Part shown: piece by piece, positions 33,329-41,713 of the stretch
Layout of the letters: the number at the start of each line of letters is the position of its first letter
Numbering within the stretch: the stretch's first letter is position 1
DNA from: UMGS1649 sp045604405
Lineage (GTDB): Bacteria; Bacillota; Clostridia; TANB77; CAG-465
NCBI GenBank assembly: GCA_045604405.1
Contig: JAZUNZ010000013.1
Location: forward strand, 1 to 52,327
Reading direction: 5' to 3'
DNA: 52,327 nt
Program-made: the position numbers and the translations under genes
Notes under the pieces: model-generated
The model's input: the letters and a program-made list of their open reading frames with translations, nothing else
What the model was told of the DNA's origin: nothing
The model's database searches: none

Positions 33329-33523
33329 ATGAACATAGTAGGACATCGCATAAGGGCATATATTTCCGGTACAGGCACATATGTTGAATATACTGCGTTA
33401 CCTAACTCTATTAGTGTAACTAGGGAGCATATTCAATTTAAAGATATGGAAGGAAATTACCATCGAATAGTTGGAGCACCAACTATTATAGATTATAATT
33501 ATGTTGAAAAATCAATTGAATAA
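33329..33523 (+). CDS. Small orphan beta-rich protein, 64 residues
   Basis: Start supported by TAGGAGAAAA. The sequence MNIVGHRIRAYISGTGTYVE and the alternation of polar and hydrophobic residues suggest a small beta-barrel or SH3-like fold. No own promoter is evident, so it may be co-transcribed with the 84-residue gene. A perfect hairpin terminator follows. Confidence 0.62.
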   Translation: MNIVGHRIRAYISGTGTYVEYTALPNSISVTREHIQFKDMEGNYHRIVGAPTIIDYNYVEKSIE

Positions 33524-33527
33524 AATA

Positions 33528-33559
33528 AAAAGCTTCAGCAATTTTGCTGAAGCTTTATT
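33528..33559 (+). terminator. Terminator of the small orphan gene cluster
   Basis: AAAAGCTTCAGCA pairs with TGCTGAAGCTTT across a short ATTT loop, then TTA-rich sequence. Confidence 0.85.
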
Positions 33560-33590
33560 ATAATTAACAAAAGCTAATATATTAAAAACA

Positions 33591-33618
33591 TTGAAAAATT
33601 AGCATTTTATGGTATAAT
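33591..33618 (+). promoter_or_regulatory. Sigma-A promoter of the M18 aminopeptidase operon
   Basis: TTGAAA at 33591-33596 and TATAAT at 33613-33618 with a 16-nt spacer and TGG before the -10. Confidence 0.65.
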
Positions 33619-33659
33619 AAATGTGAGTTTTTTAAATAATATATTAGAAGGTGATTTAA

Positions 33660-35042
33660 ATGAAGTATGAAAAGAAAAATGTTTTTGAGTGTATGAATAA
33701 ATATGATCAAGAAAACATGTATAAATACACAGATGAATATATTAAATTTTTAAATTATGCAAAAACAGAATATAAATGTGTAGAATATATTGTACGTGAG
33801 TTAGAAGATAATGGCTTTAAAGACATACATTCTGTAGAAAAACTGTCTGTAGGAGATAAGATATATTATATAAATAAAGAGCGTTCATTGTTTGCTGCGG
33901 TTATAGGGAAAGATAGTATAGCGTCTGGAGTAAATATAATAGGAGCGCATATAGATAGTCCGCGTTTAGACACAAAGCCAATGCCTTTGTTTGAAAAGCA
34001 AGGATTAGCTTTAATGAAAACACAATATTATGGTGGAATTAAAAAATATCAATGGCTTGCAATTCCTCTTGCGATGTATGGCAAAGTGTACAATTCTAAA
34101 GGTGAACAGATTGATGTTGTTTTAGGCGAAGACACAGATGACTTTACTTTTGTTATAACAGATCTACTTCCTCATTTAGGTCGTGAGGAGCAAGAGAAAA
34201 AAGCCTCTGAATTTATTGATCCAGAAAATTTAAATGTTGTTGTTGGTTCTATTCCAGATAGCGATGAGAAAGAATCAAAAATTAAAGCAAAGATATTAAG
34301 GGAACTAAACAAGAAATACGGAATAAATGAAATAGATTTTGCAAGAAGTGATATTAGATTTGTACCAAGCTTTAAAGCTAAATATGTAGGTTTAGATAGA
34401 GGACTTGTTGCAGGTTATGGTCATGATGATAGGGTATGTGCATATGCAACTATAGCAGCATTAGTTAACCTTGCTAAAGAAAATGTGTTAAATAAAACTG
34501 CCGTTGCGGTCATTGTAGATAAAGAAGAAATAGGAAGCGAAGGCAATACCTCTATGAGCTCTGATGCTTTTGACTTATTCATGTCAAAAATCTTAAGACT
34601 TAAAGGAGAACAATATAACATAGAAACATTATTAGAAGCGTTCAATAACTCACAAATGCTTTCTGCGGACGTATCTGCAGCTGTAGACCCAATGCACGAA
34701 CACTTAAGTGATGTACAAAATGGAAATATAATTGGCTGTGGTTTGTCTATAGAAAAATATACGGGAAGTGGAGGAAAATATTCTGCAAATGATGCAAGTG
34801 CTAAATTCATGTCACATGTTATGACTGTCTTTGACAAAGCAAATATTGTGTATCAAATGGGAACACTAGGTAAGATTGGAAAAGGCGGCGGCGGAACTAT
34901 TGCATACATTTTAGCTAATAAAGGTGTAGAGGTAGTAGACTGCGGAACAGCGCTATTATCTATGCATTCTCCTTATGAACTTGCAAGTGTAGGGGATATC
35001 TACATGACATATAAAGGATATAAAGCGTTCTTTAACAGTTAA
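33660..35042 (+). CDS. M18 family aminopeptidase
   Basis: A zinc-dependent aminopeptidase that removes N-terminal (often acidic) residues from peptides; cytoplasmic dodecamer in the family. Metal-binding motifs are IIGAHIDSPRLDTKP, GYGHDDRVCAYA and DKEEIGSEGNTSMSSDAF, with a C-terminal SMHSPYELASVGDIY. 460 residues is normal. A short GGTGA ribosome binding site precedes the ATG. Followed by rodA after 20 nt and by dus, possibly one operon. Confidence 0.93.
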   Translation: MKYEKKNVFECMNKYDQENMYKYTDEYIKFLNYAKTEYKCVEYIVRELEDNGFKDIHSVEKLSVGDKIYYINKERSLFAAVIGKDSIASGVNIIGAHIDSPRLDTKPMPLFEKQGLALMKTQYYGGIKKYQWLAIPLAMYGKVYNSKGEQIDVVLGEDTDDFTFVITDLLPHLGREEQEKKASEFIDPENLNVVVGSIPDSDEKESKIKAKILRELNKKYGINEIDFARSDIRFVPSFKAKYVGLDRGLVAGYGHDDRVCAYATIAALVNLAKENVLNKTAVAVIVDKEEIGSEGNTSMSSDAFDLFMSKILRLKGEQYNIETLLEAFNNSQMLSADVSAAVDPMHEHLSDVQNGNIIGCGLSIEKYTGSGGKYSANDASAKFMSHVMTVFDKANIVYQMGTLGKIGKGGGGTIAYILANKGVEVVDCGTALLSMHSPYELASVGDIYMTYKGYKAFFNS

Positions 35043-35062
35043 AATAAGATTAAGGGGGATTT

Positions 35063-36172
35063 ATGAGGAGTATTTTTAAGAATACAGACTATATAATTTT
35101 AATCCTTGCACTAATTCTTGCTACAATTGGTGTAGTTGGGATTTATAGTGCGGGCATAAATAGTACAAGCTCTGGAGACGAATATATAAAGCAAATTATA
35201 TGGATAGGAATATCCTTAATAGCTATGTGTGCTATATGGCTATTAGATTACCATGTAAGCAGTGCTGTAGGCCTTATAGCTTATCCCATATGCTTAATAC
35301 TACTTATTGTAGTATTATTCATGCCAGAAGTTAACGGCGCATCTAGCTGGTTTAACATTGGAAGTATCCAAATACAACCATCTGAATTTACGAAAATAGC
35401 GTATATACTAGTACTTGCTAAATATATAGAATATGTACATACAAAAGGAAAAGATGCTATAAATAAATGGTACTATGTAGCACTAGCAGCATTTATATTT
35501 ATAATACCTGTGGCTTTAATTATGTTGCAACCAGACTTTGGAACAGCTTTAGTATTTGCAAGCATTACATTTTTTATGCTATTTAAGTCAGGCCTAAGTT
35601 ATAAATATGTATTAGCACTAATATTAATATTAATTGTAACGGTGCCTTTAATGTACTTTTTTGTATTAAGTGATTACCAACAAGAAAGAATACAAGTATT
35701 CTTTAATCCAGAACAAGAGCCGCTAGGCGCAGGATATAATGCAATACAATCTAAAATTGCTGTTGGCTCTGGTATGCTATTTGGGACAGGCCTAGGCAAA
35801 GGCACACAAACGCAGTGGGGGTATTTACCAGTCAAATCTTCGGATTTTATATTCTCTGTAATATCTGAAGAAATGGGATTTATAATGTCAGCATTAATAG
35901 TTGTATTATATATTGTAATGTTATATAGAATACTAAAGTTGGCAGAAACTTCAAAAGATAGATTAGGTTCAGTTATATCTATAGGAGTGTTTGGAATGTT
36001 ATTTTTCCACTTCCTTGAAAATATTGGAATGACTATAGGATTAATGCCAATTACAGGAATACCACTTCCATTTGTAAGCTATGGTGGAAGCAGTATGCTT
36101 ACGAATTTTATAGCTCTAGCATTAGTGCTTAGTATAAGCTCAAGAAGGCAAAAATCATTGTTTATAGAATAG
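35063..36172 (+). CDS. rodA: Rod shape-determining protein RodA (SEDS glycosyltransferase)
   Basis: SEDS-family peptidoglycan polymerase with about ten membrane helices. WFNIGSIQIQPSEFTKIAYI, QPDFGTALVFA and the C-terminal LPFVSYGGSSMLTNFIALAL are diagnostic, including the loop Asp-containing GAGYNAIQSKIAVGSGMLFG. The short length of 369 and the presence in a non-division cluster point to RodA rather than FtsW, but this is not certain. Ribosome binding site AAGGGGG. Confidence 0.9.
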   Translation: MRSIFKNTDYIILILALILATIGVVGIYSAGINSTSSGDEYIKQIIWIGISLIAMCAIWLLDYHVSSAVGLIAYPICLILLIVVLFMPEVNGASSWFNIGSIQIQPSEFTKIAYILVLAKYIEYVHTKGKDAINKWYYVALAAFIFIIPVALIMLQPDFGTALVFASITFFMLFKSGLSYKYVLALILILIVTVPLMYFFVLSDYQQERIQVFFNPEQEPLGAGYNAIQSKIAVGSGMLFGTGLGKGTQTQWGYLPVKSSDFIFSVISEEMGFIMSALIVVLYIVMLYRILKLAETSKDRLGSVISIGVFGMLFFHFLENIGMTIGLMPITGIPLPFVSYGGSSMLTNFIALALVLSISSRRQKSLFIE

Positions 36173-36181
36173 GAGAAACAT

Positions 36182-37162
36182 GTGCTAAAAGATTATATAA
36201 AAGAAATTAACGTAGGAAATATTAAAGTAAAAAATAATGTGTTCTTAGCTCCGATGGCAGGAGTTACTGATGTACCATTCAGATATATATGTAATAAATA
36301 TGGTAAAGTGGTATATACGCCAACAGAGATGGTAAGTACTAAGGGACTTGTATACAAAGACCATAAGACGCATAAAATAATGGATGGTTATGAGGGAGAA
36401 TCGCCTCGTGTTGTGCAAATTTTTGGTAGTGATACAGAAGTATTAAAAAAAGTAATACTTAAATTAAACACCAATCCGGACATAGACATTATAGATTTTA
36501 ATATGGGCTGTCCTGCACCAAAGGTTGTAAAAAATGGTGACGGTAGTGAACTTTTAAAAGATTTGGATAAGGCAGAAGAAGTTATTCGTCAAATAATGTC
36601 CGTAGCTAAAAAGCCAGTAACTGTTAAAACAAGACTTGGTTATGATAGAAATCATATGACTGCAGTTAAAGTGGCAAAAATGTGTGAGAAATATGGCGTA
36701 GCTTTAATTACAATACATGGTAGAACTAAAGATGAATATTATACTGGAAGAGCAGATTTAGACGAGATAAAAAAAGTAAAGGATGCTGTATCTATTCCGG
36801 TTATAGGAAATGGAGATATAACAGATATAGAAAGTGCCAAGACTATGTTTGAATATACAGGGGTAGACGGTATTATGGTAGGTCGAGGTGCTTTAGGAAA
36901 TCCTTGGATATTTAAGTCTATACTTGAAGGCAAAGAATATATCCCAACTTTAAAAGAAAGATATGATGTTATTTTGGAACACTTGGCTTTAGCCGTTGAA
37001 AGGGATAAAGAGACTGTTGCGATACCGAAGATGAGAAAACACATAGCCTGGTATTTAAAGGGTCTTAAAAACAGCGCTGTAGCAAAAGATGCCATAAACA
37101 AAGAATTGACGTATGAAGGTGTTACAAAAATCTTAAAACAATATTTTGATACTTTAGAATAA
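36182..37162 (+). CDS. dusB: tRNA-dihydrouridine synthase (DusB type)
   Basis: FMN-dependent reduction of uridine to dihydrouridine in tRNA. LAPMAGVTDVPFRYICNKYG, the catalytic-Cys block NMGCPAPKVVKNGDGSELLK, TIHGRTKDEYYTGRADL and GIMVGRGALGNPWIF are conserved. 326 residues. GTG start at 36182 with AGGAGA upstream, 9 nt after rodA. Confidence 0.94.
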   Translation: MLKDYIKEINVGNIKVKNNVFLAPMAGVTDVPFRYICNKYGKVVYTPTEMVSTKGLVYKDHKTHKIMDGYEGESPRVVQIFGSDTEVLKKVILKLNTNPDIDIIDFNMGCPAPKVVKNGDGSELLKDLDKAEEVIRQIMSVAKKPVTVKTRLGYDRNHMTAVKVAKMCEKYGVALITIHGRTKDEYYTGRADLDEIKKVKDAVSIPVIGNGDITDIESAKTMFEYTGVDGIMVGRGALGNPWIFKSILEGKEYIPTLKERYDVILEHLALAVERDKETVAIPKMRKHIAWYLKGLKNSAVAKDAINKELTYEGVTKILKQYFDTLE

Positions 37163-37166
37163 GTAT

Positions 37167-37211
37167 AAACTCTTAGCTCATAGACTGTATTATGAGTTAG
37201 GAGTTTTTATT
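37167..37211 (+). terminator. Terminator after dus, stem includes the next gene's ribosome binding site
   Basis: AAACTCTTAGCTCAT pairs with ATGAGTTAGGAGTTT with two G-U pairs, followed by TTA. The descending arm holds the AGGAG used by the gene starting at 37212. Confidence 0.7.
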
Positions 37212-37874
37212 ATGTTTTTAAATATTTCTTTAAAGTCTTGTAGCAAATGGCGCTTTATTGCCTTTATTATAACAGTAATTTTATTTCTTATTGCTATTAT
37301 TTCAATGGTTACTTTTATAGGCAGTATACAAAATAAAGATAAGCTGGAAGGCAATGTGGATTTAGGCTTTACTAATTATTATGTGCAGTATGATATGACA
37401 GTTATATCTAACAAAAACATAAATACATATAACGTAAAAGAATGGCATAAAGAGGGCGTTATAACTAAATTAGAATATTTAGACTATATGAAAAATGTTG
37501 TAACAATCATCCTTGAAAATAACACATGTAACATTTCAAATAGCGGTAACACAGCAAAGCTTGTAATTAATAATATGTTTGAAAATAAAAGTATAAGTTC
37601 TCTTAGTACGTTTGGCTATTTATATAACTCTGGCTGTGAACCTAATTGCTGTAGTAAAACACAGTATGTTAAGGAAGGTGAAACTGTTGTTACATTAAGC
37701 TTTAAACAGGGATGCACTTGCGCTTGTAGTAAGATAGCAGATGAGCTGGGGATCTCTTCTTTAGAGCTAATTTTAATAGATAATAAACCCAAAAATTATA
37801 CTGTATATAATAAAAACAAAAAGGAGTACATTAGCATAGTATATAATGTGTATGAAAAAAACATTGAAATATAG
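37212..37874 (+). CDS. Membrane-anchored extracytoplasmic protein, unknown (LolA/GerS-like layout)
   Basis: 220 residues: a cytoplasmic start, one membrane helix (residues ~15-38, FIAFIITVILFLIAIISMV), then an extracytoplasmic domain of mainly beta-strands. It has the repeated pattern YYVQYDMTVISNKNINTY and later GCEPNCCS and GCTCACSK, two clusters of Cys pairs. The general layout, anchor plus a beta-rich domain binding lipid or protein, recalls LolA-like lipoproteins and GerS of Clostridium, but no lipobox is present and the similarity is loose. Its ribosome binding site lies in the terminator arm of the preceding gene. mazF follows after 9 nt. Confidence 0.6.
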   Translation: MFLNISLKSCSKWRFIAFIITVILFLIAIISMVTFIGSIQNKDKLEGNVDLGFTNYYVQYDMTVISNKNINTYNVKEWHKEGVITKLEYLDYMKNVVTIILENNTCNISNSGNTAKLVINNMFENKSISSLSTFGYLYNSGCEPNCCSKTQYVKEGETVVTLSFKQGCTCACSKIADELGISSLELILIDNKPKNYTVYNKNKKEYISIVYNVYEKNIEI

Positions 37875-37883
37875 GAGAAGACT

Positions 37884-38282
37884 ATGAATATAAAAAGAGG
37901 AGATATATATTATGCAGATTTAAGTCCTGTTGTTGGTAGCGAACAATCTGGAATACGTCCAATTCTTGTAATACAAAACGATATAGGAAATAAGTTTAGC
38001 CCAACCATAATAGGTGTACCGATAACTTCAAAAGCAAAAATTAGCATGCCAACGCACATTGCTATAGAAGGAAATAAATACGGGTTAGATAAAGATTCAA
38101 TAATACTTGCAGAACAGATAAGAACATTAGATAAAAGCAGACTAAAAGAGAAAGTAGGGAAATTAGACAAAAAGGCTTTAGAACAAGTAAAAAAAGCAAT
38201 CGAGATAAGTTGTGGTTTAAGAGGCAGATTAAGTTTTGAGGAATACATAAAGCATATAAGGAAAAAACTTGAGCAAAATTAA
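37884..38282 (+). CDS. mazF: MazF endoribonuclease toxin
   Basis: 132 residues. The N-terminus NIKRGDIYYADLSPVVGSEQ followed by SGIRPILVIQNDIGN is the Firmicutes MazF/EndoA signature, with the catalytic Arg and Thr region (GVPITSKAKISMPTHI) and the dimer strand LAEQIRTLDKSRLKEKVGKL. Cleaves mRNA at short motifs in homologues. No MazE-like antitoxin is adjacent; upstream is a membrane protein gene, downstream a 90-nt gap. Ribosome binding site AGGAGA. Confidence 0.93.
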   Translation: MNIKRGDIYYADLSPVVGSEQSGIRPILVIQNDIGNKFSPTIIGVPITSKAKISMPTHIAIEGNKYGLDKDSIILAEQIRTLDKSRLKEKVGKLDKKALEQVKKAIEISCGLRGRLSFEEYIKHIRKKLEQN

Positions 38283-38309
38283 ATTATATTTTTTGTCATA
38301 TTTTGTTGA

Positions 38310-38338
38310 AATATGTTGTTTCGGATGATAAAATATTT
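38310..38338 (+). promoter_or_regulatory. Sigma-A promoter of the beta-CASP gene
   Basis: TTGAAA followed after 17 nt by TAAAAT, roughly 38310-38338, about 45 nt upstream of the start. Confidence 0.55.
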
Positions 38339-38381
38339 GTAGCGAAAAACTATATTCAAATTTAATTAAAGGAGAATGACT

Positions 38382-39905
38382 ATGTTGGATGGCAATTTAA
38401 AATTATATGTAACATCATATTCTGAGGAAGTTACAGGGAGCAACAATCATGTGAAAGTAGAGTGGCCTGATGGCCGGTCTGTTTCATTCTTAGTTGACTG
38501 TGGACTTTTTCAGGAAAAAGAGCATAACCATATAAATTCTAAAAAACTCCCATACAATCCTGAAAATATATCATTTGCTATTGCTACACATGTTCATACC
38601 GACCATGTTGGCCGCTTCCCGTTTGTAGTAGCAAATGGCTTTAATGGATATATATATTGTTCATATGAGACTTTTCATATACTTCCTGTAGTTTTGGCTG
38701 AGACGGCAGAACGTCTAGAAGATGAACACCGTCAAGAACTTAAACACTATAAAGCATGTAAAGACAGAATAAGAAAACTAAAAACATCTTCAAAAGGAAG
38801 AGGTAGAAAAGACAAACCGAGGCATGAAAAGTGTAGCAAAAAGTATAAAAAGAACGAGGAGAAACTACGGTACCCCGTTTTGATATACAGTAGAGACGAT
38901 ATTGACAGAGTAATAGAGAAAGTTATTCCGCAGAATATTTGCGAAACATTTTCTCCGTGTGAAGGAATTGAAATAACTTTTTACTCCAATGCTCACATTG
39001 CAGGTGCAGTGCTTACGGTTTGCAGAATTTATGACTTACATGAAGAAGTATACGTGCTTTTTACAGGCGATTTGGGACTCAAGAACCCAATAATAAACGT
39101 AGAAACAAGTATACCCAAAGAAGTTGCAGAAAAGATAGATATTATAGTGTCTGAGTCAACTTATGGTTCTGCTGAATATGCAAGAAACGTTGCGAAAGAA
39201 CGTCAGAAACATATTGATATAATAAGCGAAGCTCATAAGAAAAAAGGTACCATAATGTATATGTCAAATTCGCTGGAAAGACCGCTTAGAGTAGGAGTGG
39301 ATTTGAAGGATATGCAAGAATCTTCGGCTGTTGAAAAACAGATGCTGGATTTTCAAATTTACTTTGACTCAACGTTTGGTATAAAATGTCTTAACAAATA
39401 TGTCAAAATATACGGTAAGGACTATTTACCCCATGGATTTACAATAGTAGACAAGGAGTTCAGAGAAAAGGTAATTGCAGCTGCCGGCCCAAAGATGATT
39501 ATCTGCACATCTCCAAGGTTGTATCAAGGCTCATTTTTAAATTATGGCGCAAGAATGCTCGAAGACCCAAATGTAACGCTAATATTTGTTGCATACGTTC
39601 CAGATGAAGTCAAAAACATTATTTCTCTACCCATAGGAACTGAAATCGATTTTATGGGAGAAAAGGTGACTTTAAGATGTAAGAGATATCAGTTTGGTTA
39701 TTATTCTTCACATGTCTCTACTGAACAGATGGATATGTTTTTAAGCCAGTTTACAAACGCTTCCACGCTTCTGTTCAATCATGGAACTCATGATTCCAAA
39801 AACAATTATGCAATAAGGTATAAAACAAGCCAAAATACAACTCATAATTTGCTTTATGGAAAAACTGTAATGCTCACTAAATCAAGAATCGAGAAGTACT
39901 TTTAA
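38382..39905 (+). CDS. Metallo-beta-lactamase/beta-CASP RNase-like protein
   Basis: 507 residues. The MBL zinc motif ATHVHTDHVGR (68-78), the later SNAHIAGAV with a His near 205, LFTGDLG with Asp 230, the beta-CASP segment SESTYGSAEYAR, and the C-terminal FNHGTHDSK match the CPSF/RNase J-type nuclease family. An unusual insertion of about 40 residues (from KHYKACKDRI, residue 121, to KKNEEKLRYP) is rich in Lys and Arg and could bind nucleic acid. ATG 38382 is preferred; an ATG at 38376 is too close to AAAGGAGA. Codon use is less AT-biased than in neighbours. Transcribed alone. Confidence 0.82.
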   Translation: MLDGNLKLYVTSYSEEVTGSNNHVKVEWPDGRSVSFLVDCGLFQEKEHNHINSKKLPYNPENISFAIATHVHTDHVGRFPFVVANGFNGYIYCSYETFHILPVVLAETAERLEDEHRQELKHYKACKDRIRKLKTSSKGRGRKDKPRHEKCSKKYKKNEEKLRYPVLIYSRDDIDRVIEKVIPQNICETFSPCEGIEITFYSNAHIAGAVLTVCRIYDLHEEVYVLFTGDLGLKNPIINVETSIPKEVAEKIDIIVSESTYGSAEYARNVAKERQKHIDIISEAHKKKGTIMYMSNSLERPLRVGVDLKDMQESSAVEKQMLDFQIYFDSTFGIKCLNKYVKIYGKDYLPHGFTIVDKEFREKVIAAAGPKMIICTSPRLYQGSFLNYGARMLEDPNVTLIFVAYVPDEVKNIISLPIGTEIDFMGEKVTLRCKRYQFGYYSSHVSTEQMDMFLSQFTNASTLLFNHGTHDSKNNYAIRYKTSQNTTHNLLYGKTVMLTKSRIEKYF

Positions 39906-39909
39906 CACA

Positions 39910-39945
39910 AGATATCGCCTAGATTATTTCTAGGCGATATTTTTG
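39910..39945 (+). terminator. Terminator after the beta-CASP gene
   Basis: AGATATCGCCTAGA pairs with TCTAGGCGATAT, with a 5-nt loop and T5 tract. Confidence 0.85.
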
Positions 39946-39953
39946 TGTATTTG

Positions 39954-39982
39954 TTGAAAAATAACACCCCTTTTGTTACAAT
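39954..39982 (+). promoter_or_regulatory. Sigma-A promoter of rlmD
   Basis: TTGAAA at 39954-39959 and TACAAT at 39977-39982, spacer 17 nt, 20 nt before the start codon. Confidence 0.65.
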
Positions 39983-40001
39983 TATATTGTAGGAGAAAAA
40001 C

Positions 40002-41381
40002 ATGTTAGAAAAAGGAAAGATATATAAGTTTAAAATAATAGATGTTGGAATGAATTTCGAAGGTATAGCCAAAACAGATGAAGGGCTAACAGTGTTTATT
40101 CCAAACACTTTAGTAGATGAAGTAGTAGAGGCTAAGGTTATTAAGGTAAATAAATCCTATGCTTTAGGAGAAGTAAAAAGAATTATCTCTTGTTCAAGCA
40201 ATAGATTTGAAACTAGTTGTAGGTACTATTCAATATGTGGCGGCTGCACAGCACGACATACTAGTTACGAAAACACGTTAGACATTAAGAAACAAAACGT
40301 ACTAAATACATTAAAAAAACAAGATGTGGATACAACAAAAATTGAAAGTATATATGGTATGGGCAATCCATATTATTACAGAAATAAAGTTCAGTACCCC
40401 GTAAGACAAATAAATTCAAAAACAGTAATGGGAATGTTTGAAATGTCTACCCATAGGATAGTGGAAAATAACGATTGCTTAATACAAGATAAAACAACTC
40501 ATGAAGTAGCAAGGAGAGTTTTTGATCTAGTAGTTGAAAATAACCTTACAGGTTATGATGAAAATACAGGTATGGGTGATATTCGTAACATAATGGTAAG
40601 AAGGGGAACACACACTGGAGAGGTTATGGTAGTCCTTGTTGTGAATTCTACAGCTCTTACTAAAGATGAAAGAGTGTTAAAGCTAATGGATGTAATAACC
40701 AAGGAAAATAAAGATATTAAATCTTTTGTTATAAATATAAATGAAAGAAATACAAATGTAATACTTTCAGATAATAACATTTGTATATATGGAAATGAAT
40801 ACATAACAGATTATATTGGCTATTACAAGTTTAAAATAACAGCGGATTCATTTTTCCAAGTAAATACATTGCAAGCAGAGTTGTTGTATAACGTGCTTAA
40901 AGAAGAATTAGAATTAGATAAAGAAAAAACGATGCTAGAGCTATATAGTGGTGTTGGAAGTATAGGTATATTTTTATCAGACAGCGTTAAAGATATATAT
41001 TCTGTAGAAATAGTTGAATCTGCAACAGAGGCAGCAAAAGAAAATGCAAGAATAAATAACGTGCAAAATATAATAAACGTTAATGGAGATGCAACGAAAG
41101 AAACTCTAAAGCTAGTAAAAGAGGGAAAATATTTTGATTATATAGTAGTAGATCCACCAAGAAAAGGACTAGATTTGGAGGGAATAGAACTTATATTAAA
41201 ACTTAAACCCCAAAAAATAGGTTATGTTAGTTGTAATGCTGCTACTTTAGCTAGAGATTTAAAGTTGCTTTGCACAGACGACTATGAAGTTAAAACAATA
41301 GAATTGGTTGATATGTTCCCTTGGACTAGTCATGTTGAGTGTTGTTCTGTACTAAAATTAAAGGAAAGTACTGAAAAATAA
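40002..41381 (+). CDS. rlmD: 23S rRNA (uracil-5-)-methyltransferase RlmD/RlmCD (RumA)
   Basis: SAM-dependent m5U methyltransferase acting on 23S rRNA. Residues 1-60 are a TRAM domain; Cys of the iron-sulfur cluster are seen in TSCRYYSICGGCTARH and at ENNDCLIQD; Rossmann motif ELYSGVGSIGIFLSD; motif IV VVDPPRKGLD; catalytic Cys in GYVSCNAATLARDL; the C-terminus is DMFPWTSHVECC followed by SVLKLKESTEK. 459 residues. The last ~18 codons reappear, degenerate, at 43122-43172 and 45273-45329, marking this gene end as a likely integration site. GGAGA ribosome binding site. Confidence 0.93.
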   Translation: MLEKGKIYKFKIIDVGMNFEGIAKTDEGLTVFIPNTLVDEVVEAKVIKVNKSYALGEVKRIISCSSNRFETSCRYYSICGGCTARHTSYENTLDIKKQNVLNTLKKQDVDTTKIESIYGMGNPYYYRNKVQYPVRQINSKTVMGMFEMSTHRIVENNDCLIQDKTTHEVARRVFDLVVENNLTGYDENTGMGDIRNIMVRRGTHTGEVMVVLVVNSTALTKDERVLKLMDVITKENKDIKSFVININERNTNVILSDNNICIYGNEYITDYIGYYKFKITADSFFQVNTLQAELLYNVLKEELELDKEKTMLELYSGVGSIGIFLSDSVKDIYSVEIVESATEAAKENARINNVQNIINVNGDATKETLKLVKEGKYFDYIVVDPPRKGLDLEGIELILKLKPQKIGYVSCNAATLARDLKLLCTDDYEVKTIELVDMFPWTSHVECCSVLKLKESTEK

Positions 41382-41435
41382 GCAAAAACTGACACATCTA
41401 CTAGTATCAAAAACGGGGTAAAAAAAGCCATAAAT

Positions 41436-41464
41436 TTGGTCAAAATTTAAAGAAAAAATATAAT
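41436..41464 (+). promoter_or_regulatory. Putative promoter of small RNA copy 1
   Basis: TTGGTC at 41436-41441 and TATAAT at 41459-41464, spacer 17 nt; the second copy keeps TTGGTC with TAGAAT at the same spacing. Confidence 0.45.
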
Positions 41465-41469
41465 AAAAA

Positions 41470-41562
41470 AATAAGGGTGGTAAGTGGTCGACATGTCTAC
41501 GGACCACAGAGCGAAATTTTAAAATTATCTTTACATAGAAAGCATCTTATGATGCTTTTTAT
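41470..41562 (+). ncRNA. Predicted ~90 nt small RNA, copy 1
   Basis: Starts after a putative -10 and ends at a rho-independent terminator (AAAGCATC/GATGCTTT at 41539-41558). It carries a GTGGTC (41484-41489)/GACCAC (41502-41507) hairpin with a 12-nt loop. No ORF. The second copy at 43262-43359 preserves both structures, and the terminator stem differs by compensating changes (CATC/GATG versus CTCC/GGAG), supporting a functional RNA end. Confidence 0.55.
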
Positions 41563-41596
41563 ATTGTTTAATTAATAATTATTTGTTTGTGAATTC

Positions 41597-41625
41597 TTGA
41601 AAAATTATGTAAATCATGATATAAT
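41597..41625 (+). promoter_or_regulatory. Sigma-A promoter of the 83-residue ORF, copy 1
   Basis: TTGAAA at 41597-41602 and TATAAT at 41620-41625, spacer 17 nt. Confidence 0.8.
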
Positions 41626-41649
41626 ACAGAACGTAACAAATTTTATTGT

Positions 41650-41704
41650 TGCCTTTGAAAATAAATTTTCGGAGGCACAGTCCTCCGAAGTAATAACAAG
41701 GAGG
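41650..41704 (+). promoter_or_regulatory. Riboswitch-like translational switch, copy 1
   Basis: Stem 1: TGCCT..GAAAAT (41650-41662) with ATTTTC..AGGCA (41665-41677). Stem 2: TTCGGAGG (41668-41675) with CCTCCGAA (41682-41689). Stem 3: CCTCC (41682-41686) with the ribosome binding site GGAGG (41700-41704). Stem 1 and 3 exclude stem 2: with stem 1 formed the anti-site CCTCC can cover the ribosome binding site; with stem 2 formed it is free. This is the classic logic of a translation-controlling RNA switch. The ligand or trigger is unknown. Confidence 0.55.
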
Positions 41705-41713
41705 AAAAATTAA

